This document shows positions 61,329-64,000 of a stretch of 64,000 bases of DNA, one piece after another. The translations under genes were made by a program, and so were the position numbers. The first letter of the stretch is position 1, and the number at the start of each line of letters is the position of its first letter. This DNA comes from Lamprocystis purpurea DSM 4197. GTDB lineage: Bacteria > Pseudomonadota > Gammaproteobacteria > Chromatiales > Chromatiaceae. The notes beneath the pieces are model-generated. The model saw only the letters and a program-made list of their open reading frames with translations, was not told the origin of the DNA and made no database searches. Location of the stretch: positions 62,001 to 126,000 of the forward strand of contig NZ_KB902564.1 of NCBI RefSeq assembly GCF_000379525.1, read 5' to 3'.

Positions 61329-63329
61329 ATGACCGAGCCCAACGCCGACCACCTCTGCCCCGGCTGCTTTGCCGAGAAGGGCGGCGCCAATCCCTGCCCG
61401 CACTGCGGCTACGACGAACAGGCCGAGCGGGCGCCGCTGCTGCTGCCCCATCGCACCCTGCTCAATGGGCAATTCCTGATAGGGCGGGTGCTCGGTAAGC
61501 CCGGCGGCTTCGGGATCACCTATCTGGCCTGGGATCTGGGCCTGCACCGGCGCGTCGCCATCAAGGAATACCTGCCGCGGGAGTTGGCCGGCCGGGGCAC
61601 CGACCGTGCCACCATCGCGCCGCACTCGCGCGAAGACGCCGACGCCTTCCGCTACGGTCTGGAGCAGTTCCTGGCCGAGGCGCGCACCCTGGCGCGGCTC
61701 GACCACCCCAACATCGTGCGCGTCCATCAGGTCTTCGAGGCCAACGGCACCGCCTGTCTGGCGATGGAGTACTACGCTGGTCTGACGCTGGCGGACTATC
61801 TCGACCGCAAGGGCGGACGCCTGGCGGAGTCCGAGGCCCTGCTGTTGATGCAGCCCATCCTGGACGGCCTGCGCGCGGTCCACGCCAAGGGTTTCCTGCA
61901 CCGCGACATCAAGCCCCAGAACATTTACCTGGCCCAGATGGACGGCGGCGGAGTGCGTCCCATCCTGCTCGACTTCGGCGCCGCCCGCCAGGCCATGGGC
62001 GAGCGCAGCCGCTCACTCTCGGTCCTCGTCTCCGAGGGCTACGCCCCCTTCGAGCAATACACCCGCAAGGGCAAGCAAGGCGCCTGGACCGATGTCTACG
62101 CGGCGGGTGCGGTGCTCTACCGCATGGTCACCGGCCAGACCCCGCCGCCGGCCAACGACCGCATGGCCGGCGACGACCTGGTCCCCGCCGGCGCCCGCGG
62201 GGTCTCCCAGGCACTGAGCGATACCCTCAACCGAGCCCTGGCGCTGCAACCCGAGAACCGCCCACTGGACGTGCCCGCCCTCCAGGCCGCCCTGTGGCCG
62301 CGCCAGACAGCGGAGCACGCGGCCACGCCGCCTCCACGCGCGAGCGCACCGGCCGCACCGCCCAAGGTCGCTGCCCGTCGTCCCGTGACCAGTCGACCCC
62401 AAGCCAAGCCCAAAGGCCCCCACCTCGCCGAGGCGGTCCTAGCCGGGGTCTTGCTCGTCATCGTCAGCGTCGGTGGCCTGTCACTCTGGGGCGACGGACA
62501 GCACCAGGCGGCTGACCCAGTGGATTCCATGACTCCTGAGGTGGATCAGCGCGGCGCAGTCCAGCAACCCCGCCAGCCCTTTGACCCCAAGTTCGAGCCC
62601 GAGATGGTCTCAATCCCCGCCGGCACCTTCCTGATGGGGTCCCCGGCCAGCGAGCCAGAAAGGGCAGACGACGAAGGCCCACAACACCAAGTCCAGGTCC
62701 CCGCCTTTGAACTCGGCAAGACCGAGGTCACCTTCGACCAATGGGATGCCTGTGTCACCGCCAACGGTTGTAAGCAACGGCCGGAGGATGCAGGGTGGGG
62801 CCGCGGCACCCGCCCGGTGATCGATGTGTCCTGGGATGACGCCCAAGCATACGTCGAATGGCTCAGCGTCCAAACCGGTACGGCCTATCGCCTGCCGAGC
62901 GAGGCCGAATGGGAATATGCGGCGCGGGCGGGGACCAAAACGCCGTTCAGTACCGGTCGCTGTATCAACACCGATCAAGCGAACTATGACGGCAGGTACG
63001 ACTACAACGGCTGCGGCGCCAAGACCGGGGTTTCCCATGAGAAGACTCAGCCGGTCGGCAGCTACCCCGCCAATCGCTGGGGCCTCTACGACGTACACGG
63101 CAATGTCTGGGAATGGGTGCAGGACTGTTATCATGACAGTTACACCGGTGCACCGAAGGACGAATCGGAATGGCGGGATTCTTGCAAAGACAGTGGGTGG
63201 AGCGTGCTGCGCGGCGGTTCCTGGGACGACAGTCCCCAGTTCCTCCGTTCCGCCAACCGCAACGGGAACGGCACCGGCTACCGGGACTTCAACCTCGGTT
63301 TCCGCGTGGCTAGGACGCTGACCCCTTGA
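61329..63329 (+). CDS. Membrane Ser/Thr protein kinase with C-terminal FGE-sulfatase domain
   Basis: A 666-residue protein. Residues 10-26 form a four-Cys zinc ribbon (CPGCFAEKGGANPCPHC). A Hanks-type kinase follows (~45-310): GKPGGFGITYLAWD, VAIKEYLP with the ATP-binding Lys, FLHRDIKPQNIYL, LLDFGAARQ, SEGYAPFEQY. One membrane segment (~370; AVLAGVLLVIVSVGGLSLW) separates it from an external FGE fold (~425-666; VSIPAGTFLMGSPASEPE, YRLPSEAEWEYAARAGT, VLRGGSWDD, LGFRVART). It should sense an external ligand and phosphorylate cytosolic targets such as the FHA protein. ATG 61329 has AGGA eight bases upstream; ATG 61320 is in frame. Its 3' end has a candidate variable repeat. Confidence 0.92.
   Translation: MTEPNADHLCPGCFAEKGGANPCPHCGYDEQAERAPLLLPHRTLLNGQFLIGRVLGKPGGFGITYLAWDLGLHRRVAIKEYLPRELAGRGTDRATIAPHSREDADAFRYGLEQFLAEARTLARLDHPNIVRVHQVFEANGTACLAMEYYAGLTLADYLDRKGGRLAESEALLLMQPILDGLRAVHAKGFLHRDIKPQNIYLAQMDGGGVRPILLDFGAARQAMGERSRSLSVLVSEGYAPFEQYTRKGKQGAWTDVYAAGAVLYRMVTGQTPPPANDRMAGDDLVPAGARGVSQALSDTLNRALALQPENRPLDVPALQAALWPRQTAEHAATPPPRASAPAAPPKVAARRPVTSRPQAKPKGPHLAEAVLAGVLLVIVSVGGLSLWGDGQHQAADPVDSMTPEVDQRGAVQQPRQPFDPKFEPEMVSIPAGTFLMGSPASEPERADDEGPQHQVQVPAFELGKTEVTFDQWDACVTANGCKQRPEDAGWGRGTRPVIDVSWDDAQAYVEWLSVQTGTAYRLPSEAEWEYAARAGTKTPFSTGRCINTDQANYDGRYDYNGCGAKTGVSHEKTQPVGSYPANRWGLYDVHGNVWEWVQDCYHDSYTGAPKDESEWRDSCKDSGWSVLRGGSWDDSPQFLRSANRNGNGTGYRDFNLGFRVARTLTP
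63204..63318 (+). other. Candidate variable repeat (VR) at the 3' end of the kinase-FGE gene
   Basis: Between constant flanks GTGCTGCGCGGCGGTTCCTGG and CTCGGTTTCCGCGTGGCTAGG, codons read GAC GAC AGT, TTC, AAC, AAC, GGC, GGC, TAC, GAC, TTC, AAC. All are one or two first/second-position changes from AAC/AAT, the hallmark of adenine-directed diversification. The template was not found in the window. Confidence 0.45.
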
Positions 63330-63569
63330 TCCTTTGACTTGGCCGGACGCTGCATGCGCCCCGTCCGAAACGTTCTAGCTGAAGCCAACAGCCAAGGCTT
63401 CGTCGACGACTCCCCAAATGTACGGAACTGGGTTGCAAACCCCGTACTGCTCGGTTGCGCGGCCCAGGCCCAGTACCGATGGCCCTGTCGCGTGCCCCGC
63501 GCCTGCCCGACCTGCTGGCCGGGCCGCGGTCGGTGTAGGTCGGGCTTCAGCCCGGCAGCGGCGGTCGCG

Positions 63570-63783
63570 CTAGAGTCTACCCATCCAGCGTCGCGGGTGG
63601 CGCTTGGTGTGCATCACCGCGAGCACAGCGACTTGCTGACCCTCGATCTGGTATAGCCTTCGTACCTGATATCCAGACAGACGTTTGATGTAGGGGCGGG
63701 TTTGAAACCCGCCCCTACGTCCGGTTATTACGTCCGACGGCTATAGAAGACGCCGAAGGGGAACCGGCGGATCACCTCGGCGG
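63570..63783 (-). pseudogene. RelE/ParE-type toxin remnant interrupted by a repeat
   Basis: Reading on the minus strand, the text after the antitoxin stop is EVIRRFPFGVFYSRRT followed by stops and the 47-base element at 63689-63735. Beyond it, 63681-63570 reads YQVRRLYQIEGQQVAVLAVM and HTKRHPRRWMGRL, then stop, which is a complete RelE/ParE C-terminus. The N-terminal half of the toxin is missing. The gap 63330-63569 has no gene. Confidence 0.75.
63689..63735 (+). repeat. 47-base element, copy 2, inside the toxin remnant
   Basis: TGTAGGGGCGGGTTTGAAAC with CCGCCCCTACGTCCGGTTAT and TACGTCC. It matches the reverse complement of 61210-61256 and separates the two pieces of the toxin. Confidence 0.85.
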
Positions 63784-63993
63784 TCACAGCCGCCGTCTGA
63801 TGTCGGCGATCACCTCGTCAGCGGGTCGCCCGGGGTTGCGATCCAGCGCGTAGGCGTCGATCCGGCGGTCGAGTTCAGCCCGCTGCTCGCCCGTCAGGGG
63901 CAGGGCGTTCTGGTCCGCGGCGATGCTGTCCCACAGGTCTTCTACCAACTGGATTCGCTTGTCGATGGGCAGTTCGAGCAATGATGGGCTCAT
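63784..63993 (-). CDS. Addiction-module antitoxin (PF09720-type)
   Basis: A 69-residue protein with the family pattern LELPIDKRIQLVEDLWDSIAA followed by LTGEQRAELDRRIDAYALD and the ending PADEVIADIRRRL. Such antitoxins neutralise RelE/ParE toxins encoded directly downstream. Here the downstream toxin is broken (63570-63783), leaving the antitoxin alone. The start at ATG 63993 is seven bases from the window end, so upstream context is missing. Confidence 0.85.
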   Translation of the reverse strand: MSPSLLELPIDKRIQLVEDLWDSIAADQNALPLTGEQRAELDRRIDAYALDRNPGRPADEVIADIRRRL

Positions 63994-64000
63994 GACGATT

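Overview
The window is a GC-rich stretch of bacterial chromosome. The protein families point to a gammaproteobacterium: the rsmD-coaD-yfhL block, paired M16 peptidases, ACR3/ArsA arsenic resistance, and several sulfatase-modifying-factor (FGE) domain proteins. The many FGE proteins, duplicated AAA/PD-(D/E)XK proteins and abundant palindromic repeats resemble purple sulfur bacteria (Chromatiaceae). That placement is an inference from gene content; no rRNA, tRNA or photosynthesis gene is present. I see no CRISPR array, reverse transcriptase, integrase or intact transposase.

Layout. 1-3.1 kb: end of an arsenic operon (arsD, arsA, an internally deleted arsM, a SigZ-like ECF sigma factor). 3.2-9.6 kb: two near-identical AAA/PD-(D/E)XK genes in direct orientation bracket a TIR-NTPase-TPR protein and a nucleotidyltransferase stub, a defence-like module. 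9.9-12.1 kb: TauE/SafE exporter, UPF0718 permease and a small CxxC thioredoxin-like protein. 12.2-14.2 kb: a PIN toxin pair and a fused wreck of a conjugation coupling protein and an FGE protein. 14.3-17.8 kb: a secreted EF-hand protein and a P-type ATPase whose C-terminus is a complete DsbB-like domain. 18-20 kb: a helical/TPR protein and an AbrB antitoxin with a broken PIN toxin. 20.2-23.1 kb: a second arsenic operon on the minus strand (arsR-arsC fusion, acr3, rhodanese) with a near-consensus promoter overlapping a palindromic operator.

23.3-31.3 kb, minus strand: PEGA-FGE lipoprotein-like protein, GGDEF remnant, gamma-glutamyltransferase, ferredoxin, coaD, rsmD and two M16 peptidases. 31.5-34.8 kb: acetyltransferase, two lipoproteins and a fumarylacetoacetate-hydrolase family protein. 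35-39 kb, plus strand: a tight lipid-modification operon (FAD amine oxidase-like, DUF1365, cyclopropane-fatty-acid synthase-like, 2OG-Fe(II) oxygenase). 39.6-44.7 kb, minus strand: type I restriction-modification hsdM-hsdS-hsdR, in which hsdR has an in-frame amber codon shortly before its natural C-terminus. 45.5-51.2 kb: a very large exported beta-helix/DUF4091 protein with a decayed copy of its 3' end nearby. 51.4-57.5 kb: a MoaB/CinA-type protein, a GT2 glycosyltransferase and an AT-richer giant methyltransferase/GT4/RgpF fusion. 57.7-59.1 kb: purine salvage (apt, mtnP). 59.5-63.3 kb: FHA protein, MotA/TolQ/ExbB-like channel, small antitoxin-like protein and a Ser/Thr kinase-FGE receptor. 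The window ends with an antitoxin gene and a toxin remnant carrying a repeat insertion.

Recurring themes: arsenic detoxification at two loci; FGE-domain proteins whose C-termini vary at asparagine-type codons; and many decayed genes whose breakpoints often coincide with short palindromic repeats. The strongest candidates for something undescribed are the P-type ATPase-DsbB fusion, the FHA/MotA-like/kinase-FGE cluster, and the FGE tails that look like diversity-generating retroelement targets although no reverse transcriptase lies in the window.
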